A DNA stretch of 64,000 nt. Origin: Paenibacillus foliorum. Its GTDB lineage: Bacteria; Bacillota; Bacilli; Paenibacillales; NBRC-103111. The stretch covers positions 1-64,000 of the forward strand of contig NZ_WHOD01000067.1 in the NCBI RefSeq assembly GCF_013141765.1. The letters run 5' to 3'. This document shows, in pieces, positions 19,961-29,128 of this stretch. The position numbers and the translations under genes are program-made. Position 1 is the stretch's first letter. Each line of letters opens with the position of its first letter. The notes beneath the pieces are model-generated. The model saw only the letters and a program-made list of their open reading frames with translations. It was not told where the DNA came from and did no database searches.

Positions 19961-20884
19961 ATGGCGGTAAATAGGAAAAATAAGTTTCGGCTGAAGCCCG
20001 CCCATTGGTTCTGCATAGCGGGTTTGGTGCCGATCTTGATCCTGTACGGATACTTGCGGTTTATACCCATAATTAAAACTATGTATATCAGCTTTTTTGA
20101 ATGGGATTTAGTATCTGATAAAAAGCCTTTTGTAGGATTTGAAAACTTTATCACGTTATTTCAAAGTGAGGCTTTTCTAATTTCACTTAAAAATACTTCC
20201 ATTATTGCCTTCGGTATTTTAATTTTTAGTGTACCGAGTGCTCTTTTAATTGCTTACCTCCTTAGTAAAGGAGTGCGGTTTAAAGCCTGGTACGAGGCGT
20301 TCTATTTTTTACCTGTAATAACGCCAATGGTTCCTGTAGCTGTAACCTGGAAGTGGATACTCGATTCCAATCATGGATTGCTTAACTATTTTTTATCGTT
20401 TATCGGGATACCCAAGCAAGCGTGGCTATTCGATCCTAAGCTGGCCATCGTTTCCGTCATTATGCTGACCGTATGGAAAACGATCGGATATAATATGATC
20501 ATCTTCCTGGTTGGGATAACCGGAATCCCAAAGGATAATTATGAAGCGGCTTCGATAGATGGGGCGACGGGAGCAAAAGCATTCTGGTATATTACACTTC
20601 CGCTCCTTAAACCGATTACGGCTTTCGTCTCCATTATAACTATTATCCACGGCTATAATGTTTTCAGCCAAATCTACATTCTAGCATCGGATATTCAAGG
20701 TTCACCGGGATATGTGGTCAGGGTGCTGGTGTACGATATGATCGAAAATGCATTCCGGTATTACAAAATGGGCTACGCATCTGCTGAAGCATTCATACTG
20801 TTTTTCATTGTGCTTATTCTTACATTGATTCAGCTTTGGCTTGCACGTGAGAAAAATTCGTCTAAAAAGGGGTTGAAATTATGA
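19961..20884 (+). CDS. Sugar ABC transporter permease (MalF-type, locus I)
   Basis: Inner-membrane component of a CUT1 importer, 307 residues with about six membrane segments. The EAA-type loop that contacts the ATPase is visible as YEAASIDGATGAKAFWYI. ATG 19961 is placed behind GAGGGGGA at 19947-19954; an upstream ATG at 19934 precedes that site and is rejected. It overlaps the next permease by 4 bp (ATGA). Confidence 0.92.
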   Translation: MAVNRKNKFRLKPAHWFCIAGLVPILILYGYLRFIPIIKTMYISFFEWDLVSDKKPFVGFENFITLFQSEAFLISLKNTSIIAFGILIFSVPSALLIAYLLSKGVRFKAWYEAFYFLPVITPMVPVAVTWKWILDSNHGLLNYFLSFIGIPKQAWLFDPKLAIVSVIMLTVWKTIGYNMIIFLVGITGIPKDNYEAASIDGATGAKAFWYITLPLLKPITAFVSIITIIHGYNVFSQIYILASDIQGSPGYVVRVLVYDMIENAFRYYKMGYASAEAFILFFIVLILTLIQLWLAREKNSSKKGLKL

Positions 20885-21708
20885 GACAGCGAAATAGGAT
20901 AGCATCCTTAGTCAGTCTCTTTATATTAACGGTCGGTGCCGTTATTATGATAATCCCCTTCTTATGGATGATATCGACTGCGTTCAAGACATCCCCGGAA
21001 TTAAATGTTTGGCCACCTACCTTCATTCCTAACCAGTTTAATTTCAGTAATTTTGCTGCGGTGTTCCAGGCTGCTCCCTTTCATCTATACTTTCTAAACA
21101 GTCTGAAGATGGCGACCTTTTCCGCGGCTGCGATTGTATTCACCTCTATGCTGGCTGGCTATATTTTCGCCAAGTTTCGTTATTTCGGATTGGCCTTTCT
21201 GTTTTCTATCTTTTTATCAACGGCCATCATACCTTTTGAAATCTACATGATACCCTTATATCTACAAATGCAGCAGTTAGATTTGCTCAACAAGTTCATG
21301 GGCATGGTGATGCCATATCTGGTAATGAGTTTCGGGATCTTTTTTATGAGACAGAACATCATTCAACAAATACCCGATGAAATTATTGAATCTGCAAGAG
21401 TTGAAGGTGCTTCTGAATGGAGAATTTTCTTCCAGATCGTATTTCCGTTAATGACGGCTCCCATTAGTGCACTCAGTATATTTGCATTTATAGAGGCGTG
21501 GAATTCATTCGTATGGCCTTTGCTTGTCGTTGGGGATAAGTCGTTGTTTACAATGGAGCTTGGTTTGGCCATGTTCCAATCGACGTTCTCTATTGACATG
21601 ACGGTGATGTCAGCAGGGTCGGTCATCTCTATTATTCCAATTATGATTGTGTTTATTTTCCTGCGTAAATATATTATTCAAAGCGTTAGTATGACGGGAA
21701 GCAAGTAA
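20881..21708 (+). CDS. Sugar ABC transporter permease (MalG-type, locus I)
   Basis: Second transmembrane subunit of the locus I importer, 275 residues with about six membrane helices. The EAA loop ESARVEGASEWRIFFQIVFP marks the ATPase-docking site. It is translationally coupled to the preceding permease. No ATP-binding protein is encoded in the locus, so a shared MsmX/UgpC-type ATPase probably energises it. Confidence 0.93.
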   Translation: MRQRNRIASLVSLFILTVGAVIMIIPFLWMISTAFKTSPELNVWPPTFIPNQFNFSNFAAVFQAAPFHLYFLNSLKMATFSAAAIVFTSMLAGYIFAKFRYFGLAFLFSIFLSTAIIPFEIYMIPLYLQMQQLDLLNKFMGMVMPYLVMSFGIFFMRQNIIQQIPDEIIESARVEGASEWRIFFQIVFPLMTAPISALSIFAFIEAWNSFVWPLLVVGDKSLFTMELGLAMFQSTFSIDMTVMSAGSVISIIPIMIVFIFLRKYIIQSVSMTGSK

Positions 21709-21724
21709 TTAAATGAGGTGAACA

Positions 21725-22966
21725 ATGGACAAATTGTTACCATTTTATCAAGATCATGTACATAATGTACTGCTTCCCTTTTGGATGAGGGCGCTTGATA
21801 ACAAGCATGGGGGTGTTTACACCTGCTTTAACAATTTAGGGAGTGAATTGATAAGCACGGACAAATATACATGGTCGCAAGGCCGGTTTATATGGCTGCT
21901 GGCGAAAGTATCCAATTTGTGCACCCAAGGATTGTTACATGGAGACGCTGATTTTTACCTGCAGCATGCAAGGAAAACAGTCGATTTTTTACAGCAGTAT
22001 GTGTTTCTGGAGAATGGAAACTGTGCCTATGTATTGTCCGAGTCGGGAGAAAAGAAGGAATTGGCAGCGGGGGAAGGCTACGACACGAGCTTTTATGCGG
22101 ATTGCTTTGTAGTTCTGGGCTTTGCCCAATATGCTGTAACAGCTCGAGATGAAGAGGTGCTTGAAACAGCCCTGCAGCTGTATCAACGTATTGATGAAAG
22201 GCTGGCCAATGGAGACATGCGGAGCGAGCCCTATCCCATTCCAGATGGATATAAGGCGCATTCAGTATCCATGATTATGTTGAATGTTTCGCAAGAGCTT
22301 GCCGATGGGTTGGAGATGTTTGGTCACGAACAAGCATCAGAGGTACGCAGGAAAAGCAACGCCTATATGGATGAGATTATGGAACGTTTTCTTGACTCGG
22401 ATGATTTGATACGAGAAATGCTTCCAGCCAATCCAATCGATACAGATACGTTGCTCAGTACGCATATCACACCTGGGCACTCCCTAGAATGTATGTGGTT
22501 CGTCATGCACGAAGCGGGTAAATTAGGCCGTACTGAGCTGATTCCCAAAGCTTTACAGGCTGTGAAGCGGGCCGTTCAGATAGGCTGGGACTCCGAGTTT
22601 GGAGGATTGTTTCGCTATGTCGACCGGAATGGCGGAGAACCAAAGGGACGCAAGGCAGGTGGGCGTTATGAAGGTTTGGTGTGCGACACCTGGGATATGA
22701 AAATTTGGTGGCCCCACTCGGAAGCTTTGTACGTGCTGCTGCTTGCATACAAGCTGACAGGGGATACCGAGTGTCTCCAAAAATATGAGCAGATGCATGA
22801 TTATGTGTTCAGTACTTTCCCTAATTTAGATACTTCCATCGGGGAATGGGTCCAGATTCGCAATCGTAGAGGAGATCCGGTGCACAAGACAGTGGCACTG
22901 CCTGTCAAGGATCCGTATCACATCATGCGAAATGCTTTGCTCACCATTGAATTACTATCTGAATAA
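21725..22966 (+). CDS. N-acylglucosamine 2-epimerase (AGE) family protein
   Basis: (alpha/alpha)6-barrel isomerase family that interconverts GlcNAc/ManNAc or other aldoses and ketoses; 413 residues, the usual length. Family features visible are NKHGGVYTCF near the N-terminus, WSQGRFIWLLAK, and the histidine-containing ITPGHSLECMWF and WWPHSEALYVLL blocks. In this amino-sugar operon an epimerisation before NagA/NagB action is a reasonable role. Cellobiose or mannose epimerase activity cannot be excluded. Confidence 0.87.
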   Translation: MDKLLPFYQDHVHNVLLPFWMRALDNKHGGVYTCFNNLGSELISTDKYTWSQGRFIWLLAKVSNLCTQGLLHGDADFYLQHARKTVDFLQQYVFLENGNCAYVLSESGEKKELAAGEGYDTSFYADCFVVLGFAQYAVTARDEEVLETALQLYQRIDERLANGDMRSEPYPIPDGYKAHSVSMIMLNVSQELADGLEMFGHEQASEVRRKSNAYMDEIMERFLDSDDLIREMLPANPIDTDTLLSTHITPGHSLECMWFVMHEAGKLGRTELIPKALQAVKRAVQIGWDSEFGGLFRYVDRNGGEPKGRKAGGRYEGLVCDTWDMKIWWPHSEALYVLLLAYKLTGDTECLQKYEQMHDYVFSTFPNLDTSIGEWVQIRNRRGDPVHKTVALPVKDPYHIMRNALLTIELLSE

Positions 22967-23043
22967 CCAACGCTTAATTATAAAAGCGAAAAGGGGCACG
23001 GAAAATCCGAGACTCCTAACACAATCGACAGGAGCGAAATCCC

Positions 23044-24525
23044 ATGGAAGCGCGTTTGCTGCTCGGCTCCGCCAAGGCGGACATTACTCCGGAAAGGCCT
23101 ATACCTTTGGCAGGTTTTGCCCATCGCCAAGGGGCATTCGAAACTGTTAAACACCCGCTTCATGCGCGGGTTTTTTTCTTTAAACAAGAGGAAGTAGGCA
23201 GCCCTCCTATACGATTGGATCCGGAACAGGATGAATCCCATAGGGTAACCGGCTTAGCACAAGTGCTGCTTGTATCCGCTGATTTGATCTGGTGGGGTAG
23301 TGAACGGCTTGAGAGCTTGAGGCAGCAATTGAGCCAACAATGGGGGTTCAAGAATGAAGAGATGGTATTCCACGCTACACATAATCATTCAGGTCCACAG
23401 ACGAGTGGTGCTTTCACTTCATCGATCGGCAAGCCTGACCCAGCCTATATTTCCTTCTTGGAAGAAACCATACTGGCTGCCGTTAAGGAGGCAGCTTCCG
23501 CATTAGAGCCTGTAACGGTGGAGACCGGCCAAGGGGCCTGTCCTATGGGTATCAACCGTAGGAAGTGGACTGATGGTCAGATCATCATGGCTCCTAATGC
23601 AAGTGGACCTACAGACCCTGCTGTTACAGTTACACGGTTTAATAAGCTTATAGGCGGTGAGACGAAAGCTCTGTTGGTTCACTATACCTGCCATCCGACG
23701 ACAACAGGAGATAACGACGTTTCTTCGGAATATCCGGGGATTGCGATGGATCTTCTTGAGAATGCCTTTGGGGGGAGTGCAATCGCCGCTTTTGTGCAGG
23801 GATTTTGTGCCGATGTACGGCCTGCCTTAGTTGAAGGAGAGAGTTTCTTCCGCGGAGGTGACAAGGATGTAGTGAAGCTGGGAAGAATGCTGGCAGATGA
23901 GGTGCTGGCTGTATTGGGGAGGCCTATGACGCTGCTTCCCTCTGCAGTGCTGGGTGGCCGATGCTTGACGATCCCATTGCCGTTTCAAACGGTACCAACC
24001 GCGAATGAGCTTAAAGAAATGGCACGAGTGGCTTTTGAATCAATCGGGAGAGTCACAGAAGACCCGGATATGGAGTTGGTGGCCGATACAGATTCGACTC
24101 TGTCTGCTGAGACCTCCCTTTCGCAGCATTTTGACAAAACCGATGCCCCTCCACAGCTTCTGAGGCTGCAGCCGGAAATTGTTATCGAGTGGAGCCAACT
24201 GCTGCTCAGTGAACCGGAACGGCTGCGTGGGGCAGCCGCTTTGGAGATGACCTTGCTTACCATTGCAGATGGCTGCTCCATCCTTGCTGTAAACGCCGAA
24301 ATGTCCGTTCATTACGGACTATGCGTTAAACAGCTTTTGGGTGATGGAGTGATGCCGGTAGGGTACAGCAATGGGATGATCGGTTACGTACCAACCTCTG
24401 CCCAAATTGATGAAGGAGGATACGAAGCGCGGGACTCGACTTATTATTTTGGTCTGCCAGCACCGTTTGCCCATGAGGTGGAACCATTGATTTATGAGGC
24501 CATAAAGCAGTTTCGTTATCGATAA
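23044..24525 (+). CDS. Neutral/alkaline ceramidase-like amidohydrolase (cytoplasmic)
   Basis: 493-residue protein resembling the N-terminal catalytic domain of neutral/alkaline non-lysosomal ceramidases. ADITPERPIPLAGFA opens the domain. The zinc-ligand-type motifs ATHNHSGPQ and HYTCHPTTTGDNDVSSEYPG follow, then QGFCADVRP. Unlike secreted ceramidases it has no signal peptide and lacks the C-terminal immunoglobulin-like domain. Placed between an AGE epimerase and nagA, it more likely deacylates or otherwise hydrolyses a sugar amide than a sphingolipid. That role is inference. Confidence 0.8.
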   Translation: MEARLLLGSAKADITPERPIPLAGFAHRQGAFETVKHPLHARVFFFKQEEVGSPPIRLDPEQDESHRVTGLAQVLLVSADLIWWGSERLESLRQQLSQQWGFKNEEMVFHATHNHSGPQTSGAFTSSIGKPDPAYISFLEETILAAVKEAASALEPVTVETGQGACPMGINRRKWTDGQIIMAPNASGPTDPAVTVTRFNKLIGGETKALLVHYTCHPTTTGDNDVSSEYPGIAMDLLENAFGGSAIAAFVQGFCADVRPALVEGESFFRGGDKDVVKLGRMLADEVLAVLGRPMTLLPSAVLGGRCLTIPLPFQTVPTANELKEMARVAFESIGRVTEDPDMELVADTDSTLSAETSLSQHFDKTDAPPQLLRLQPEIVIEWSQLLLSEPERLRGAAALEMTLLTIADGCSILAVNAEMSVHYGLCVKQLLGDGVMPVGYSNGMIGYVPTSAQIDEGGYEARDSTYYFGLPAPFAHEVEPLIYEAIKQFRYR

Positions 24526-24556
24526 GAATAGGCAAACAGATTGAAGGAGGTGCAGC

Positions 24557-25750
24557 ATGTCAAGTGAGACAGTGGTAACAGAAATTAGGGGGAAATTAGT
24601 AACAACAGGAGCATCTGTTCTAATAGAACTGGAAGGGAAACGAATTGCAAAGATATCTCCATTCGATCACCAAGAATCGAACGATGAGGAGCTATGGATC
24701 GCACCGGGCTTGATCGACTTGCAGATCAATGGATATGCAGGTTACGATCTTAATCTTTCCGACTCCTCTATGGAGGAACGCATTGAAACTATCCGGCTAA
24801 TGGTCGATAAGGTGCTGGAAAGTGGAGTGACTTCTTTTTGCCCAACCATTATTACGGCGGGATATGAACAAATCTATGATTCTATGACAGCACTGCGACT
24901 AGCCTGCGAACGATATTCAGTGGTTGACGAAACTATTCTCGGCATTCATTTGGAGGGCCCGTATTTATCAGATCAGGATGGTCCAAGGGGAGCACACCCG
25001 AAGGAGCATATCCGTGACCCGGAATGGACGGAATTTGCGAAGTGGCAGTATGTCTCTGGTGGCCGTATACGAATGGTCACTATTGCTCCGGAACGAAGTG
25101 GGGCCATTGCCATGATCCGAGAGTTGGCAAGGGCTGGGGTATTGGTGTGCATAGGGCATACAGCTGCCACTCATGAGGAGATTGCAGCAGCTGTTGATGC
25201 AGGAGCCCGCATGTCAACGCATTTAGGTAATGCAGCCCACCTTCAGTTGCCCCGGCATCCGAATTATATTTGGTCTCAATTGTCAGAGGATCGACTCTCC
25301 GCAAGCATTATTGCGGATGGCCATCATCTGCATCCATCCGTTATAAAGGTGATAGCGCGAGTCAAGCAAGACCAGCTTGTTCTGGTTAGCGATGCTGTTC
25401 ACCTTGCCGGGATGGAGCCAGGTATCTACAGGACACATGTGGGGGGTGAAGTTGAGTTACTGCCATCGGGACGGTTGCAGTTAGTCGCTAACCCGCTCAT
25501 GCTTGGCGGTGCAGCGGTATCGTTATCGGAGTGCGTCCAATGCTTTATTCGGTTTACCGGCACCGAGCTGAGCGAGGCCATTGGCATGGCTACTATAAAA
25601 CCTGCAAAACTGCTTGGAGTACAGCAGATTGGGGTCGTTGAGGCAGGCTATTGGGCTGACCTGATCTTGTTTGCATGGGATAAGAGTGACGGCAGCATCA
25701 GCGTACGAGCTGTCATTAAACGCGGCAAACAAGTTTATAGCAAACGGTGA
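24557..25750 (+). CDS. nagA: N-acetylglucosamine-6-phosphate deacetylase
   Basis: Amidohydrolase-fold enzyme that deacetylates GlcNAc-6-P to GlcN-6-P before NagB; 397 residues. GLIDLQINGYAGYDLN shows the Q-x-N version of the first metal motif, as in the Escherichia coli enzyme. HLEGPYLS carries the metal-binding glutamate, CIGHTAATHEEI and MSTHLGNAAH carry histidines, and VSDAVHLAG holds the catalytic aspartate. ATG 24557 follows AAGGAGG. It is the last gene of locus I and converges on locus II; I see no clear terminator in the 127-bp gap. Confidence 0.92.
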   Translation: MSSETVVTEIRGKLVTTGASVLIELEGKRIAKISPFDHQESNDEELWIAPGLIDLQINGYAGYDLNLSDSSMEERIETIRLMVDKVLESGVTSFCPTIITAGYEQIYDSMTALRLACERYSVVDETILGIHLEGPYLSDQDGPRGAHPKEHIRDPEWTEFAKWQYVSGGRIRMVTIAPERSGAIAMIRELARAGVLVCIGHTAATHEEIAAAVDAGARMSTHLGNAAHLQLPRHPNYIWSQLSEDRLSASIIADGHHLHPSVIKVIARVKQDQLVLVSDAVHLAGMEPGIYRTHVGGEVELLPSGRLQLVANPLMLGGAAVSLSECVQCFIRFTGTELSEAIGMATIKPAKLLGVQQIGVVEAGYWADLILFAWDKSDGSISVRAVIKRGKQVYSKR

Positions 25751-25877
25751 GGTTCCGCAATTTCATGGCTACAAAAGTACACTTCACTTGTTATGCCCAC
25801 GTACTGTCTTTAAGATAGGGGCATATAATCCGGATAATCAGTTATGATTCCGTCTACTTTTAATTCCAGCGGGGGCC

Positions 25878-26705
25878 CTATTTAAGCGCCCCTTCCGTAA
25901 GCCCCCCAATAATGTACTTTTGAGTGAAGCCATATAAAATAATAATCGGGAGCATCGAAATGAAGAAACCGGCAAACGCCAAATTGTAATTGAAGGCATA
26001 TTCGCTTTTGAAATTATAAATGAAAAGCGGAAGTGTCCAATAATCCGGATGGCGGTTCAGAATGATTAAAGGGAGCTGAAAGTCGTTCCAGATCCACAAG
26101 CTGTTCAAGATCAGAACGGTTGCGATGATCGGCAGCATAAGCGGATATATTATTCGTGTAAAAGTCGTCCATACTCCACTGCCGTCTATTTTGGAAGCTT
26201 CGTCAAGCTCCAATGGTATATTTTTGAGAAATCCAACACATAGAAATATGCCTTGTGCGAAGGCTAATGTAACGTACATTACGATGAGGCCATTTTGATC
26301 CAACAGCTTTAGATTGCTCATATGTCTGTATATAGGAAGCATAATGGCTTGGAACGGGACGAATATGCCGGACATCACAAATAAATATAAGAATCTATAG
26401 TATCGTTTGGAAAAATTCCGTGATATGGCGTAAGAGACCATTGGAATCAACAGCAGCATAAGTAAGATAGAAAGTATAGTTACATAGACAGAATTTCCTA
26501 CAAACTTAAAAAAATTGGCTTTATGAATGACTTCGACGAAATTGCCCATATAGAAGCTGGAAGGCAGAGCAAAGAAGCTTTTTGTTGTTTCAGCCGTTGT
26601 TTTCATAGCAATGGTTAGCGTCAAATACAAGGGTGCGAGCACAAAGCACATACCAATTACGAGTATGAGGTAGGATATTATCCGAGAAATAGGGCTAGTT
26701 CTCAT
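25878..26705 (-). CDS. Carbohydrate ABC transporter permease (MalG-type, locus II)
   Basis: 275-residue membrane protein with about six helices and the EAA loop DEASKIDGSGVWTTFTRIIYP. It overlaps the other permease gene by 4 bp at 26702-26705, so the two are coupled. It is the last gene of locus II on the minus strand. Confidence 0.93.
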   Translation of the reverse strand: MRTSPISRIISYLILVIGMCFVLAPLYLTLTIAMKTTAETTKSFFALPSSFYMGNFVEVIHKANFFKFVGNSVYVTILSILLMLLLIPMVSYAISRNFSKRYYRFLYLFVMSGIFVPFQAIMLPIYRHMSNLKLLDQNGLIVMYVTLAFAQGIFLCVGFLKNIPLELDEASKIDGSGVWTTFTRIIYPLMLPIIATVLILNSLWIWNDFQLPLIILNRHPDYWTLPLFIYNFKSEYAFNYNLAFAGFFISMLPIIILYGFTQKYIIGGLTEGALK

Positions 26706-27625
26706 AGCTGTCCGGCCTCCTTCCGGTTCAGCAATTTGATTTGGATGAAGGAGATAGTAGCGATCATCAAGAACACGTAGATGGCCTCAGCTGTACCATA
26801 ACCGAATTTCATCTCCGTCATACCATGCTTGTAAATCAGAAAACCCATCGATTCCGTCGCTTTAGCAGGCCCCCCATCCGTCATAGCTACGATATAATCG
26901 AATACAGTGAGTGCTCCCTTGATAGCAATGACCAAATTAACAGTTAGCATTGGAATCAGGAAGGGGACCGTGACTGAGAAAAATCGTTGTATCGGGGTTG
27001 CCCCATCAATGACAGCGGCTTCCTTTAGATCTTTGGGAACGCTCGAAAGTCCTGCAATAAAGATAACCATTGGCGTTGCAATCCCATGCCATATATTCGT
27101 AAGGGCAATTCCATACATGGCCGTATTTTTATTTCCCAGAATGTTTTTGGACAGCCACTCCAGGGAAAGAGCCTCGCCTAAATGAGGAAGTACGGAATAA
27201 AAGACTTGATTAAAAATAAGTCCGACTGTAAGCATGCTTAATACGGCTGGAAAGAAAAATACGGACCGGAAAAAACTACGAAGCTTCAAGCTGCCGCTTA
27301 ATAAAATGGCCAATAATAACGCAATCAGCAGCTTAATGACAACGACCAAAAATGTATAGAGGAACGTAAATTGCATGGAATCGATAAACCGGCTGTCTTT
27401 CATAATGTTGATGTAGTTATTCAAACCAACGAAACGAAACGATTTGGAAAAACCGTCCCAATTCGTCATGCTGTAGAAAAATCCCATCCCTACTGGGAAT
27501 AGAAAAAAAACGATATATAACAACAGGGTGGGCAATGTGAGCAAAAAGAAAATCAGCCCTGCTTTGCTTGCAGTTATCGATTTTTTCTTTTTTACAGAGA
27601 GCCCTGCATTGTGTACAACCTCCAT
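26702..27625 (-). CDS. Sugar ABC transporter permease (MalF-type, locus II)
   Basis: 307-residue transmembrane subunit with a short basic N-terminus (VKKKKS), about six helices and EAA loop KEAAVIDGATPIQRFFSVTVP. It lies between the binding-protein gene (upstream, across a hairpin at 27658-27705) and the second permease. As in the other loci, no ATPase gene accompanies it. Confidence 0.93.
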   Translation of the reverse strand: MEVVHNAGLSVKKKKSITASKAGLIFFLLTLPTLLLYIVFFLFPVGMGFFYSMTNWDGFSKSFRFVGLNNYINIMKDSRFIDSMQFTFLYTFLVVVIKLLIALLLAILLSGSLKLRSFFRSVFFFPAVLSMLTVGLIFNQVFYSVLPHLGEALSLEWLSKNILGNKNTAMYGIALTNIWHGIATPMVIFIAGLSSVPKDLKEAAVIDGATPIQRFFSVTVPFLIPMLTVNLVIAIKGALTVFDYIVAMTDGGPAKATESMGFLIYKHGMTEMKFGYGTAEAIYVFLMIATISFIQIKLLNRKEAGQL

Positions 27626-27657
27626 AGTCCACCTCCATGCTTTCTAATTAATTCGAA

Positions 27658-27705
27658 TCATAGAAAAACCCCCTGGACACGGATCTGCTTGCCTCGGGGG
27701 CTATG
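27658..27705 (-). terminator. Terminator/attenuator between binding-protein and permease genes
   Basis: On the minus strand AGCCCCC and GGGGGTTTTT bracket an imperfect hairpin just after the binding-protein stop. Partial termination here would give more binding protein than permease, a common arrangement. Confidence 0.65.
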
Positions 27706-27721
27706 TTTAACATTCCTATTA

Positions 27722-29017
27722 TTATTGATTTAGCTTATTGTAAAAGATCTTATCCAAAGCTTTCAGGTATCCGTCAATATCGCCTGTGGCGAACATTTCC
27801 TGGGTTGCCTTACCTACATCGCCATTCACACCCGGAGGCCATACCCGCTCAATGGTCGGATATACTTTACCTGCGGTAATCAGACTACTCAAACTCGTAA
27901 TTTCCTTATTATTGTTTGTAACTCCATTAATCGCTGCCGGATAACCGCTCAAATCCACATACTTCTGGACAACTTCCTTCGATGACATGTATTCGATAAA
28001 CTTCTTGGCTTCCGGTTGATTTTTACCTTTGGCTGGAATGCCGATTGCTGTGTCAACAGATACTTGGACCTTAGTATTGTCCGCCGTAGCCGCTGGCATA
28101 GGGAACATCGAGAATTTCAAGTTAGGGTTGGACTTTTTGATTGGTTGAATGGCCCAAATTCCTGTATACCACATAGCTGATTTACCGTTGGCAAATTCAC
28201 GAAGGGCATCATCATATCCTGTACCTAGCGCATCCTTCTGAGAGTATTTCCTAAGATTGTATAGCTTTTCGGCAAAAGGCTTGAATTCTGCGTTATCGGT
28301 AATATGAGCTTTACCTTTCATGACGCTATCGAGAAAATTCTGAACATCAGGTATTTGAAGCCCCATCCTGGATACGACTTCCTGTCGAATGCCATTCCAA
28401 TCTTTATCATGGAAATAGAATGGTGTTTTGCCTGCTGCTTTGATTTTGTCAGCGGTTGCAAGAAGCTCGTCATAGGTTTTAGGAATTTGCAAACCCATTT
28501 CATTAAACATATCGATGTTGTAGTATACGCCGAGAGTAGCTACGGCAATGGGTACCAGGTAGTTCTTTCCATCAATTTTACTGAGGTCAGCGAGCGCAGG
28601 AGAGACGTTAGCCATTAGTGGTCCGCCGGTCAAGTCAACAACTCTGCCTTCCTTGGAAAGCTGTTGAAACACTGCATTGTGTGGGAAATGGGTAAACGCG
28701 GCGGGGGCATCATCAGTCGAGACGCGCATGGTCCATACGTTTTCTGGATTAGGTACATTGTTTTGCTCAACGGTGATGTTAGGATTTTTAGTCTGGAAAT
28801 CTTTAATTAATTCATTGACCACATCGACCATTTCGGACTTCATTTGGAAGTACTCGATTTTTACTTTCTGGCCGCTTGCTGCAGGTGCTGCACTGGGGCT
28901 TTCAGCTTTTCCGTCCTTATTCGTGCCAGCCCCGCTAGAGCTTTCATTAGTGCAAGCGGTTACAATTACTAAGGTTGAAGCTAATAGAACAGAAGTCCAT
29001 TTTCCGGCTACTCTCAT
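27722..29017 (-). CDS. Sugar ABC transporter substrate-binding lipoprotein (locus II)
   Basis: 431-residue family 1 solute-binding protein with a lipoprotein signal ending VTAC, followed by a Ser/Gly/Ala linker. The mature protein begins KVKIEYFQMKSEMVDVVNEL. The start is ATG 29017, behind AAAGGGG. An in-frame upstream start at 29074 would overlap the presumed promoter and is rejected. Control by the adjacent YesN-type regulator is likely through the direct repeats at 29078-29119. The sugar transported is unknown. Confidence 0.92.
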   Translation of the reverse strand: MRVAGKWTSVLLASTLVIVTACTNESSSGAGTNKDGKAESPSAAPAASGQKVKIEYFQMKSEMVDVVNELIKDFQTKNPNITVEQNNVPNPENVWTMRVSTDDAPAAFTHFPHNAVFQQLSKEGRVVDLTGGPLMANVSPALADLSKIDGKNYLVPIAVATLGVYYNIDMFNEMGLQIPKTYDELLATADKIKAAGKTPFYFHDKDWNGIRQEVVSRMGLQIPDVQNFLDSVMKGKAHITDNAEFKPFAEKLYNLRKYSQKDALGTGYDDALREFANGKSAMWYTGIWAIQPIKKSNPNLKFSMFPMPAATADNTKVQVSVDTAIGIPAKGKNQPEAKKFIEYMSSKEVVQKYVDLSGYPAAINGVTNNNKEITSLSSLITAGKVYPTIERVWPPGVNGDVGKATQEMFATGDIDGYLKALDKIFYNKLNQ

Positions 29018-29051
29018 TATCTTTTGACCCCTTTCGTTTGCTGATATTCCA

Positions 29052-29119
29052 AGTATACTTAAGGACGTCCTCATGAAATATGAGATAGATGACTTTATGA
29101 ATATGAGAAAAATGACTTT
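29052..29119 (-). promoter_or_regulatory. Direct-repeat activator site and -10 of the locus II binding-protein gene
   Basis: Two 19-bp direct repeats, 29078-29096 and 29101-29119, agree at 17 positions (plus-strand core ATATGAGAnAnATGACTTT) and are spaced 23 bp, about two helical turns. A minus-strand -10 TATACT lies at 29057-29052, with no good -35 because the proximal repeat covers that place. This is the layout of an AraC/YesN-type activator site. Confidence 0.65.
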
Positions 29120-29128
29120 GTTATCCCA

